Assembly (NCBI GenBank): GCA_023406715.1
Contig: JAEXVC010000221.1
Coordinates: forward strand, 1 to 7,700
DNA length: 7,700 nt
Reading direction: 5' to 3'
Source: Bacteroidota bacterium
GTDB lineage: Bacteria > Bacteroidota > Bacteroidia > Bacteroidales > Tenuifilaceae
A program made the position numbers and the translations under genes. How positions within the stretch are numbered: the stretch's first letter is position 1; each line of letters begins with the position of its first letter. Below are positions 1 to 5,393 of the stretch, piece after piece. A model generated the notes under the pieces. It ran no database searches, was not told the origin of the DNA, and saw nothing but the letters and a program-made list of their open reading frames with translations.

Positions 1-937
1 CACCCCCAAGGTTCAGGAGAACGAGAACCGCTACCTCTACAACGGCAAGGAGCAGCAGGACGCCGTGCTGGGTGGCGTGCAGTTTGACTGGTACGACTAC
101 GGGGCTAGGTTCTACGATCCTTTCATTGGAAGGTGGCATGGTGTTGACCCATTTGCTGAAATGACACATAATCTAACTCCTTACAATTATAGCATTAATA
201 ACCCTGTTCGTTTTATAGATCCAGACGGAATGGTTGTTGCAGAAGGTGGAGGTACAGATCCAACAAAATTATATGGTAAACAGATTGATATGAGCCAATG
301 TGCTAGCGGTGGTAGTAATGCAGCAGGATATCCTAGAAATGGACCATGGTTTTGGAAACAAATGCTTAAGAAATTTCCCGAAATGTTTAGTAAAGAAAAT
401 GTAATTAGAATAAACAGCAGACAAGCACCACATATAGATGAAACTTGGTTAAAATATAATCCTTCTCATTCTGGCTATACGGGGAAATTAGTACATCATC
501 ACATTAATCAAAGCAATATGGCTACAGGGATACCAGAAGAAGCTCACATTGGTATGTCAAAGCAACTACATAGATTTTTAGGAAAAGCACGTGGGACACT
601 TAATGTGTTTGCAATTGGATTAGTTGCATTAGATTTCTTTAGTGGTAATCCGCATTCAATGGGCTCAATGATTGAAACAAGAAAAGTTGGTAAACTATAT
701 TACGATCAAGAATCTAATAACTATTTTGAAATAACATCTAAAACTATAAACAAAGATGATAATGGCAATGAAGTTAGCGCAGATATAACTATGAATGTTT
801 ATAGTAGTTATACTTATGATGAAGAACAAGGGAAGTATGTAGGAACTGGAGAAAAAACTACAGTTACCACAACAGTCTACAAAGGCGAAAAAGCAAAAAA
901 AATGTTTATAAACCTATTAAACAACGGATATATTTAA
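1..937 (+). CDS. Rhs/YD-repeat polymorphic toxin, C-terminal part with HNH-type nuclease tip (5' partial)
   Basis: The frame is open from base 2, so this is the end of a larger gene (311 visible residues); the GTG at 65 is internal, not a start. The first ~77 visible residues are the conserved end of an Rhs core (RYLYNGKEQQD, YDYGARFYDP, GRWHGVDPFAE, SPY-like TPYNY, NNPVRFIDPDGM, bases 218-232 for DPDGM). In this family the sequence after DPDGM is an exchangeable toxin tip. Here the tip contains HHHINQ (bases 494-511), then GIPEEAH and QLH, a spacing like HNH/ENDO VII (LHH-type) nucleases that cut nucleic acids in rival cells. About 120 residues follow the motif, rich in Thr, Tyr and Asn, with no family I recognise. 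GC content falls from about 60% in the first 120 bases to about 35-40% afterwards. The next gene starts one base after the stop and probably encodes immunity. The delivery system is not visible here. Confidence 0.88.
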   Translation, partial: TPKVQENENRYLYNGKEQQDAVLGGVQFDWYDYGARFYDPFIGRWHGVDPFAEMTHNLTPYNYSINNPVRFIDPDGMVVAEGGGTDPTKLYGKQIDMSQCASGGSNAAGYPRNGPWFWKQMLKKFPEMFSKENVIRINSRQAPHIDETWLKYNPSHSGYTGKLVHHHINQSNMATGIPEEAHIGMSKQLHRFLGKARGTLNVFAIGLVALDFFSGNPHSMGSMIETRKVGKLYYDQESNNYFEITSKTINKDDNGNEVSADITMNVYSSYTYDEEQGKYVGTGEKTTVTTTVYKGEKAKKMFINLLNNGYI

Positions 938-938
938 T

Positions 939-1478
939 ATGGATGCATTAGAATTCGTTAGTGAATTAAAGAAAATTCCAAATAAAGAAAGGATAAGTCA
1001 GTTAAAAAAAATAGGACTTGACGAAGGTTTTATTGAAGAATATATTGGTTGTTATACATTTAAACAAATAGGAAATAAGAAAATTGATAATCCTATTGGA
1101 AATCTTGCAAATAATTATGATGGAACATCTGTTGCAATAGGTATGATAACTTTTGATATCAACTGGGTTGAAGATGATAGTTATTTCTTTTTTGGAAAAT
1201 TTGAAGTTGATCTATTAGCGATCAATAAGAAAACAGGTGAAATTAAACTACTGGATCACGAAAATCTGGAATACGTAATGCAAGATTGTGCATTAAATGG
1301 CTCTAACTTTTTGTGTGCTATTTTAAAAGCTGCTACTTTTTTAGAAAAACTACCATATGATGAAAATCTTGCGAATGACCAAAAACAAATATGTGAAATG
1401 GCAATTGCTTGTTCTAACATTGCTGGAGGTGATAAATATCTTGGATTCTATAAAACTTTATTGGGTTGTTTTGAATAA
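939..1478 (+). CDS. Putative immunity protein for the Rhs toxin
   Basis: This 179-residue protein starts one base after the toxin stop codon, the usual place for a cognate immunity gene, so the two are probably translated together. It has no signal peptide or membrane segment, as expected for a cytoplasmic inhibitor of a nuclease. It is rich in Asp and Glu. The central stretch FGKFEVDLLAINKKTGEIKLLDHENLEYVMQD... followed by a Phe-Leu helix (about residues 86-135) recalls the SMI1/KNR4 (SUKH) immunity fold, in which a tyrosine- or leucine-rich strand with 'G.I...D' precedes 'FL..L'. This resemblance is weak and based only on reading. Role is inferred from position; the family is unconfirmed. 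AT-rich composition matches the toxin tip and not the Rhs core, so tip and immunity gene probably arrived together. Confidence 0.75.
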   Translation: MDALEFVSELKKIPNKERISQLKKIGLDEGFIEEYIGCYTFKQIGNKKIDNPIGNLANNYDGTSVAIGMITFDINWVEDDSYFFFGKFEVDLLAINKKTGEIKLLDHENLEYVMQDCALNGSNFLCAILKAATFLEKLPYDENLANDQKQICEMAIACSNIAGGDKYLGFYKTLLGCFE

Positions 1479-1968
1479 GAATTACTAAGGCTTAAGAGTA
1501 TTAAAAGTTAATAACTTTGTTCTATGAACCTCTCTCGGCGAAGTCTGTGACTTCGTCACTGCTGAATGGCAGTCTCCTGACCGCCAGCCCCCTTAAGCGG
1601 AGGCTGCAACAGTAATAAAAGTAAAAAGTTTGGCTCAAACTATCGCCTAAGTCATTCTCTTTTAGTAGGTTTTCCCTACGATTTTAGACTCACTCCATAC
1701 ACCTGATTGCGCGGATATTCATCTGTGCATTTACTTTTTCACACCTACCCAGAAGAGGTTTACTTTCAGAAGACTCACAAAGCACTTTCAACTGTTTAGG
1801 TTATTCAACGTCGTAAATTAACCAAGATCTTCCTTCAATGAAATCGCGAAAAGAATTAGTTTATAGTTGCTAGGATTTAAGATTATTCGGTAAAAAAACC
1901 TCTAACATTTTAAAGATTCTGATGTTTCTATGGTATAAATATTGATAGTTATTATAAAATATTTTATT
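1479..1968. other. Gene-free stretch between immunity gene and mobile-element genes
   Basis: No reading frame of useful length is seen on either strand in these 490 bases. The left half contains a GC-rich block of stem-loops, described separately, and two more short dyads: AGTTTG-gct-CAAACT (1627-1641) and GTAGG-ttttc-CCTAC (1665-1679). The right half is AT-rich. No clear Bacteroidetes promoter (TTTG, about 20 bases, TAnnTTTG) is seen ahead of the gene at 1969. It may be the remains of a displaced Rhs tip or of another insertion. Confidence 0.55.
1529..1610. repeat. GC-rich block of three adjacent stem-loops, possible dispersed repeat
   Basis: Within AT-rich surroundings this block holds three consecutive inverted repeats: CGAAGTC-tgt-GACTTCG (1539-1555), ACTGC-tgaatg-GCAGT (1558-1573), and CAGCC...GGCTG (1585-1606). 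No open frame of convincing length crosses it and no T-tract follows, so it is not a plain intrinsic terminator. It could be a multi-copy intergenic repeat or a structured RNA. Copy number cannot be judged from one window. Confidence 0.4.
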
Positions 1969-2898
1969 ATGAATTTTGACATGCTTTACAAAGACGCTAT
2001 AGATAAGCATTTTGAAGAATTAATGGTTAAAAAAGTAGTTTCTACAATAGTAGGAACTGATATATATGAATCGCACGAAGAACACTATACCAGATTAAAC
2101 ATAATACATTCAAATTTTTTAAAAATAAATGGTCAAGATACTGTATTTGCTCATTTTATATGCTCTTTAGAGAAAGCAGTAAATCGGATACCCGCAATAC
2201 CTGCCGAATTGATTTTTGATTTTGCTCTTGAAGAATTTAAGAAAAAGAAGTATCCAGAAGGTTTTTTTAGGGATTGGCTTGAAAAGTCAAAGGAAACCAT
2301 AATTAATGAGTATATCGAGTTTAAAGCATATGATATAGCAATAACTAAGTTATATTACATTATTAATCCTATTGTTGAGAATAATATTGGGTTGGGTGAA
2401 AATATTAATTCAAATAATAACAATAAAAGAATTTCTAAAAAGGGGAATAGAACAAACAATAATAATATTAAATGGACTGGAACTGATGAACAGTTAGTTA
2501 AACTTTACAATAGTCTATATCAGATAAGAGCAAAAACAGAGAAAAACTATAACAAATCTAACTATATAGACTGCCCTGATTTCAAAATCTTTGAGTTTAA
2601 CTTTAAAGGGAAAAAAGTATCTGATAAGATTATTTGGTTAAAAACTTTAGGGGAACTTGTATTCCTAATGGATAACCTTTCGGCATACATTGACAATTCT
2701 GCATATCAAAAAGAGAATGATAAGATAAAACCTATTATAAAAAATCACTTCTGTTTAATTAAGAATGGTGAAATAAGAGATATTATTGGAGATCAAACTA
2801 TCTATGATGCAAGGTCTAGATTTGAAAAAAGTCTAGAAAAGGGTATTATGACAAGAAAAAGATCATCAAAAATTTTATCGAGAATTCAAGGAATTTAA
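1969..2898 (+). CDS. Mobile-element protein of unknown function, possibly RteC-like regulator
   Basis: A 309-residue cytoplasmic protein, mostly helical and rich in Lys, Asn and Ile. The start chosen is ATG 1969 (MNFDMLYKDAID); the frame is open to a TTG at 1942, but the added nine residues (MIVIIKYFI) look like untranslated AT-rich sequence. Residues 1-140 look helical; residues about 144-166 form an Asn-rich low-complexity linker; the C-terminal part begins with IKWTGTDEQLVKLYNSL (167-183), a pattern like the 'W.G....L..L...L' seen in RteC-type proteins, which control excision of Bacteroides conjugative transposons. I infer the relation from this motif and from the excisionase-like gene downstream; sequence similarity is not strong enough to be sure. 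The C-terminal end is basic (TRKRSSKILSRI). The gene's own 3' end carries a TCTAGA dyad repeated just downstream. Confidence 0.8.
   Translation: MNFDMLYKDAIDKHFEELMVKKVVSTIVGTDIYESHEEHYTRLNIIHSNFLKINGQDTVFAHFICSLEKAVNRIPAIPAELIFDFALEEFKKKKYPEGFFRDWLEKSKETIINEYIEFKAYDIAITKLYYIINPIVENNIGLGENINSNNNNKRISKKGNRTNNNNIKWTGTDEQLVKLYNSLYQIRAKTEKNYNKSNYIDCPDFKIFEFNFKGKKVSDKIIWLKTLGELVFLMDNLSAYIDNSAYQKENDKIKPIIKNHFCLIKNGEIRDIIGDQTIYDARSRFEKSLEKGIMTRKRSSKILSRIQGI
2814..2837 (+). repeat. TCTAGA double site inside the 3' end of the upstream gene
   Basis: GTCTAGATTT (2814-2823) is followed by a second GTCTAGA (2831-2837). The first ten bases and the A-rich middle recur in the dyad at 2918-2941, with TCTAGA centres 17 and 16 bases apart in the two elements. 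Here the element is read as codons for ARSRFEKSLEKG, so coincidence is possible, but the shared 24-base layout suggests a paired binding site. Confidence 0.4.
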
Positions 2899-2917
2899 AA
2901 GAAATACAAAAAGTCAA

Positions 2918-2941
2918 GTCTAGATTTTCAAAAATCTAGAC
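2918..2941. promoter_or_regulatory. Perfect 10-bp dyad upstream of the excisionase-like gene, operator or terminator
   Basis: GTCTAGATTT (2918-2927) and AAATCTAGAC (2932-2941) are exact reverse complements around a 4-base loop. A further half-site CCTAGAC overlaps the right end (2941-2947), and a TATAAT hexamer lies at 2953-2958. The dyad would cover the upstream promoter region of the HTH gene at 3003. It stands 20 bases after the stop of the upstream gene and no T-run follows, so an operator seems more likely than an intrinsic terminator. Confidence 0.5.
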
Positions 2942-3002
2942 CTAGACTACTTTATAATAGCTCCTTTAATTCACTTAGCCGCATAAGTAAAGGAGATTTA
3001 TT

Positions 3003-3329
3003 ATGCATAACAAGAAACTTGATCAACCTCTTTTTACCCTAACAGTAGGGGAATGGATGGAAATCCAAAAATCACTAATTGATGAATTACATTCTTCTAA
3101 GAGCCAGGCATCAAACGAATCAAAAGACTTACTAACTATTGATGAAGCCTGCAATTACTTAGGTATGAAAAGGGCGACGCTTTACTCGATGAATTGTCGC
3201 CGACAAATACCCTTTACCAAAGTTTTAGGAAAGGTTTACTATCGAAAAAGCGCTCTAGACCAATGGTTGGCTACCGGCGATAGAAAAACTAAAGCACAAC
3301 TTAATAAAGAGATTTTGGAGGATAGGTAG
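3003..3329 (+). CDS. Excisionase-type helix-turn-helix DNA-binding protein
   Basis: A 108-residue protein with a MerR/excisionase-type HTH (HTH_17) at about residues 43-91: LLTIDEACNYLGMKRATLYSMNCRRQIPFTKVLGKVYYRKSALDQWL. The 'T.DEA...LG....TLY......IP..K..GK.YYRKS.LD.WL' pattern is characteristic. The N-terminal part (LTVGEWMEIQKSLIDEL) is the helical arm often present in Bacteroidetes versions. Such proteins bind DNA near element ends or control regions and direct excision or replication genes of integrative elements. The start at 3003 is supported by AGGAG at 2991-2995, seven bases upstream, a Shine-Dalgarno site uncommon in this phylum but frequent on its mobile elements. The stop is two bases before the ATG of the decayed gene that follows, indicating one operon. 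Whether it acts as excisionase or as repressor cannot be told from sequence. Confidence 0.88.
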   Translation: MHNKKLDQPLFTLTVGEWMEIQKSLIDELHSSKSQASNESKDLLTIDEACNYLGMKRATLYSMNCRRQIPFTKVLGKVYYRKSALDQWLATGDRKTKAQLNKEILEDR

Positions 3330-3330
3330 T

Positions 3331-3776
3331 ATGGACGTTCTAAATTTATGTGAAGCATACCTTGCAATGCTCTCAAATGAGATAAAAAGTAAAATCGAAG
3401 GCTTAAAAATTATTCATAAAGCAAGTTAAGCCAAGCAGAAGTGCTGAAATGGTTTATGATGAGGAAAGTGTTTTTACCTGTGAATTAGCAAAAGATGATT
3501 CAATTATAACCTTTAAGTTAGTGGGATATGATAGTGAAAAAGAGTCATTTGAAGCAATTTATTAATAAAATGATAGAAAAGACATACGAATTGAGTAAAC
3601 AAGGAAAAAGTTACTCTGAAATCGTTGGAATTCTGTTGGGTGCTCCCAAAAAGAAAGGTACAATCTGAAAATGGTTAAAACGTAATAACGTTTCCAGGGT
3701 TTCCGAAGTTTACAATAACGAGGATGGAAACGAAGGAAACGGGAAAACCACTTCCGGTAAGCATCAATTGAATTAA
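3331..3776 (+). pseudogene. Decayed mobile-element gene, probable remnant of RepA-like AAA ATPase/helicase
   Basis: An ATG at 3331, with GGAGG at 3317-3321, begins a 32-residue frame (MDVLNLCEAYLAMLSNEIKS...) that stops at 3429. A second frame then carries RSAEMVYDEESVFTCELAKDDSIITFKLVGYDSEKESF (to the stop at 3563-3565), and a third frame continues with MIEKTYELSKQGKSYSEIVGIL, an in-frame TGA at 3666-3668, then KWLKRNN and a Gly/Asn-rich tail ending at 3776. Read together these look like the last ~110 residues of one protein: a conserved beta-rich segment, a 'GKSYSEI...KWLKR' helix-turn-helix, and a repetitive tail. This is how RepA-like AAA ATPases of Bacteroidetes elements end, in the position expected after an excisionase gene. 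I infer a large internal deletion, one frameshift near 3530-3565, and one nonsense change. The tail DNA also forms an inverted repeat of GTTTCC/GGAAAC units (3689-3742). Confidence 0.6.
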
Positions 3777-3787
3777 GTGCCTGTTTT

Positions 3788-3826
3788 TCAGCGCTAAATA
3801 AAATTAAATATTTCATTTAGCGCTGA
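3788..3826. repeat. Palindromic element copy A
   Basis: TCAGCGCTAAAT (3788-3799) and ATTTAGCGCTGA (3815-3826) form a perfect 12-bp stem; four more A-T pairs are possible inside after one mismatch. The right arm continues as AGCGCTGATTAT, the motif shared with copies B, C and D. It lies 12 bases after the decayed gene's last stop but lacks a T-tract. Confidence 0.7.
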
Positions 3827-3879
3827 TTATTAGGCATATACATACCGATTCAGATTAGTGTATTTAGTTAAATAAAAGA

Positions 3880-3923
3880 AAATCACCGCTTTAATAAAAT
3901 CATTACTATCAAAGCGGTGATTT
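3880..3923. repeat. Palindromic element copy B
   Basis: AAATCACCGCTTT (3880-3892) and AAAGCGGTGATTT (3911-3923) form a perfect 13-bp stem around an 18-base loop. The pair C3886:G3917 replaces the G:C pair of copy A and the A:T pair of copy C at the same place. Confidence 0.7.
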
Positions 3924-3964
3924 ATAGCTTCTTAATAATAACACCTAAGATTAAACTGCTGTAT

Positions 3965-4003
3965 ATCAACGAATTAAATTTAAACAAATTTCAAAGCGTT
4001 GAT
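3965..4003. repeat. Palindromic element copy C
   Basis: ATCAACG (3965-3971) pairs with CGTTGAT (3997-4003), and an inner stem AAATTT/AAATTT (3976-3981 with 3986-3991) closes an AAAC loop. The right arm AGCGTTGATTAT (3995-4006) differs from copy A only at the covarying base. Confidence 0.6.
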
Positions 4004-4074
4004 TATCAAATATTTGCGGATATTAAAATTCGCTTATCCATGTCAAATGCCGCCTTCGAATAACATCAATTCTG

Positions 4075-4088
4075 TTAGCGCTGATAAT
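4075..4088. repeat. Palindromic element copy D, right half only
   Basis: TTAGCGCTGATAAT matches the right arm of copy A at 13 of 14 positions and lies exactly 82 bases after the same motif in copy C. No convincing left arm is present upstream, so this copy appears degenerate. Confidence 0.45.
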
Positions 4089-4213
4089 GAGATGATTAAT
4101 TTGTTTTTGCATTGTAATTCACTGATTTCTAACACAAAATGAGCAACATACAGGTGTAAATTTGTAAATAATTTCCCTATTCAAAAGTTGAAAAATGAAC
4201 TCATTTATTATCG

Positions 4214-4250
4214 ATTATTAAAACATAGTTTGTTTTAATAATGTTTTAAT
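4214..4250. other. Pair of mutually exclusive AT-rich hairpins
   Basis: ATTATTAAAACA (4214-4225) can pair with TGTTTTAATAAT (4231-4242) as a perfect 12-bp stem with a 5-base loop, while ATTAAAACAT (4217-4226) can pair instead with ATGTTTTAAT (4241-4250). The two use the same left arm because TGTTTTAATA is directly repeated. It lies just beyond the tRNA terminator. All pairs except a few are A-T, so stability is modest. Confidence 0.4.
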
Positions 4251-4254
4251 AGAC

Positions 4255-4286
4255 TAAAAATAAAAAAACCCTACATTTCTGTAAAG
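4255..4286 (-). terminator. Intrinsic terminator of tRNA-Gly
   Basis: On the minus strand CTTTACA-GAAA-TGTAGGG forms a 7-bp stem (two G-U pairs) with a GAAA tetraloop, followed by TTTTTTTATTTTT. It starts 13 bases after the CCA end of the tRNA, so it closes the tRNA transcript. Confidence 0.8.
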
Positions 4287-4298
4287 TTTTGATTTTAT

Positions 4299-4374
4299 TG
4301 GAGCGGAAAACGGGATTCGAACCCGCGACCCTCAGCTTGGGAAGCTGATGCTCTACCAACTGAGCTACTTCCGC
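4299..4374 (-). tRNA. tRNA-Gly (anticodon CCC)
   Basis: The reverse complement folds as a complete 76-base tRNA. The acceptor stem is GCGGAAG with TTTCCGC (last pair G-U); the D arm is GCTCAGTTGGTAGAGC; the anticodon arm is TCAGC-TTCCCAA-GCTGA, with CCC in positions 34-36, reading GGG glycine codons; the T arm is CGGGTTCGAATCCCG. The discriminator base is U73, as usual for bacterial tRNA-Gly, and CCA is encoded. It sits 47 bases after the stop of the universal stress gene on the same strand and has its own terminator. Its 3' end faces the mobile-element remnants, the usual orientation for an integration target, but no second copy of its 3' end occurs in the window. Confidence 0.97.
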
Positions 4375-4380
4375 AAATTC

Positions 4381-4405
4381 TTGGTAAAAGTAAGAATTTT
4401 ACCAA
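4381..4405 (-). terminator. Hairpin after the universal stress gene, probable terminator
   Basis: A perfect 9-bp inverted repeat, TTGGTAAAA (4381-4389) with TTTTACCAA (4397-4405) and a 7-base loop, lies between the stress-protein stop and the tRNA. Only a weak T-rich stretch (GAATTT) follows on the minus strand, so termination may be partial. On that strand the sequence TACTTTTA within it also resembles a -7 box for the tRNA. Confidence 0.5.
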
Positions 4406-4421
4406 TTGTTGGTTGTGTTTA

Positions 4422-5306
4422 CTAAGAAAAAATGCCGATAGGGTCTATGATACTACTTATAATCCCTCTATTGGCCTTGCTCGATGCCGCATTATTCAAT
4501 GTGATAACTGGAATTGGCGACTCGTTGATAATATGATGTGCAAATGCACCTAGGTAATTGTCTATTCCACTTTCGCGGTGAGTCATCACAATAATTGAAT
4601 CACAGTTAATTTCTTTCGAGTACTCTAGAATTGCTCTGTAAGCAAAATCTTCTTCCTTGCGAATAATGTTTACAGTGTACTCTATATGGTTTTCCTCGTA
4701 CAATTTTGCGTATTTATTTACCTTCTCTTGCATGCGATTGTACTCCTTCTCCATATCGCCAAAAATTACAGATACAATATGTAATTTAGCCTGATGCTGC
4801 AATGCAAGCGAAATGGAGTTGAATAGTTTTAATCTACAGTCATTAGCTAAATCGAGAGGAACAAGAATATTCTTGAACTTTTTCTCGGTAACGCTCTTAA
4901 CTGTAATTACTGGCTGCTTTGCCATAATAATTACGTTGGAAAGGGTTGAGCCAAGCCTAATTTCGCCAGGATTGCCGGGGATATTGTCTGTCATCAAAAT
5001 GTACCGAACTTGATTTTCGTCGGCATACTCTACTATTTTTTGGTGACGCTTCCCTTGCAGAACTTTATAAACAGTATTCTCGTCGAGTTGAAACTTCCGC
5101 GATACCTCAATTAATCTGTTGAAAGAATCGTTCACCAACTTTTCTGGCTTAATATCCTCAAGCCACCAATCGCGGAGGTCCAATACGTGTAAAAGGTGGA
5201 TTTCCGCATTTAGAACTGGCACCAACTGTTTAGCATAAGTTAATGCTAGGTGATATTGGTCTCCAAAATCGACTGGTACTAAAAGTATTGTTCTTTTGTT
5301 TGGCAT
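4422..5306 (-). CDS. Universal stress protein with two Usp domains
   Basis: A 294-residue cytoplasmic protein built of two UspA domains in tandem. Domain 1 (about residues 5-137) begins ILLVPVDFGDQYHLALTYAKQL and ends with a glycine-rich segment (G111, G114, G119, S120) then VIIMAKQPVITVK, the region that contacts ATP phosphates in ATP-binding members. Domain 2 (about 145-270) begins FKNILVPLDLANDCRLKLFN and ends with SIIVMTHRESGIDNYLGAFAHHIINESPIPVITL; it lacks the usual GS after the glycine, so nucleotide binding there may be altered. A 24-residue tail follows. Length and layout are typical of tandem Usp proteins in Bacteroidetes, which support survival under starvation or oxidative stress; the exact role here is unknown. 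It has its own likely promoter (5329-5336) after the frd terminator, so it is a separate transcription unit. Confidence 0.93.
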   Translation of the reverse strand: MPNKRTILLVPVDFGDQYHLALTYAKQLVPVLNAEIHLLHVLDLRDWWLEDIKPEKLVNDSFNRLIEVSRKFQLDENTVYKVLQGKRHQKIVEYADENQVRYILMTDNIPGNPGEIRLGSTLSNVIIMAKQPVITVKSVTEKKFKNILVPLDLANDCRLKLFNSISLALQHQAKLHIVSVIFGDMEKEYNRMQEKVNKYAKLYEENHIEYTVNIIRKEEDFAYRAILEYSKEINCDSIIVMTHRESGIDNYLGAFAHHIINESPIPVITLNNAASSKANRGIISSIIDPIGIFS

Positions 5307-5328
5307 TTTCTTAATCTATTTATTCCTT

Positions 5329-5336
5329 CAAAGTTA
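5329..5336 (-). promoter_or_regulatory. Bacteroidetes -7 promoter box for the universal stress gene
   Basis: On the minus strand TAACTTTG fits the phylum consensus TAnnTTTG exactly and ends 22 bases before the start codon, giving a leader of roughly 15-20 bases. No well-spaced -33 TTTG is seen: the only upstream TTTG, within the T-tract of the terminator, is about 12 bases away, closer than usual. Confidence 0.55.
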
Positions 5337-5349
5337 ACATTGATGCTTC

Positions 5350-5370
5350 AAAAAAGTTCCACAGGAACTG
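5350..5370 (-). terminator. Intrinsic terminator of the frd operon
   Basis: On the minus strand AGTTCC-tgt-GGAACT forms a perfect 6-bp stem (5355-5369 on the plus strand) followed directly by a run of Ts. It begins about 24 bases after the frdB stop and lies upstream of the stress-gene promoter box. Confidence 0.75.
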
Positions 5371-5393
5371 TTAATCGTCATTAAAACTAATGT

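Larger units (their letters stand above)
3777..4298. other. AT-rich gene-free stretch between element remnant and tRNA-Gly
   Basis: About 520 bases with no credible gene on either strand. It contains three palindromes and one half-site of a related family (3788-4085), a two-state hairpin (4214-4250) and the tRNA terminator (4255-4286), listed separately. The minus-strand frame at 3562-3816 has no family resemblance and runs antisense to the decayed gene, so it is not counted. Confidence 0.7.

Noticed and set aside
1529..1810. Group II intron remnant on the minus strand
   Set aside because: No domain V-like 34-base hairpin, no GTGYG start and no reverse transcriptase fragment could be recognised.
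1942..1968. TTG start at 1942 for the 309-residue protein
   Set aside because: The extra nine residues are AT-driven hydrophobic sequence and ATG 1969 gives a more typical start.
3666..3668. TGA read as selenocysteine or tryptophan
   Set aside because: No SECIS-like hairpin follows, the gene also has a frameshift and a missing middle, and neighbouring genes use TGG for tryptophan normally; nonsense decay is simpler.
3562..3816. 84-codon minus-strand open frame
   Set aside because: It lies antisense to the decayed ATPase gene, its product is a Phe/Arg/Tyr-rich sequence without family features, and its start falls in the left arm region of palindrome A.
3788..4088. CRISPR array
   Set aside because: The repeated units are not identical outside about 12 bases, there are only three or four, and no cas gene is present.
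3788..4088. Integron attC sites
   Set aside because: The arms lack the RYYYAAC/GTTRRRY core sites, no gene cassettes lie between the copies, and no integron integrase is seen.
4813..5013. 66-codon plus-strand open frame
   Set aside because: It is antisense to the universal stress protein gene, which has clear domain structure.
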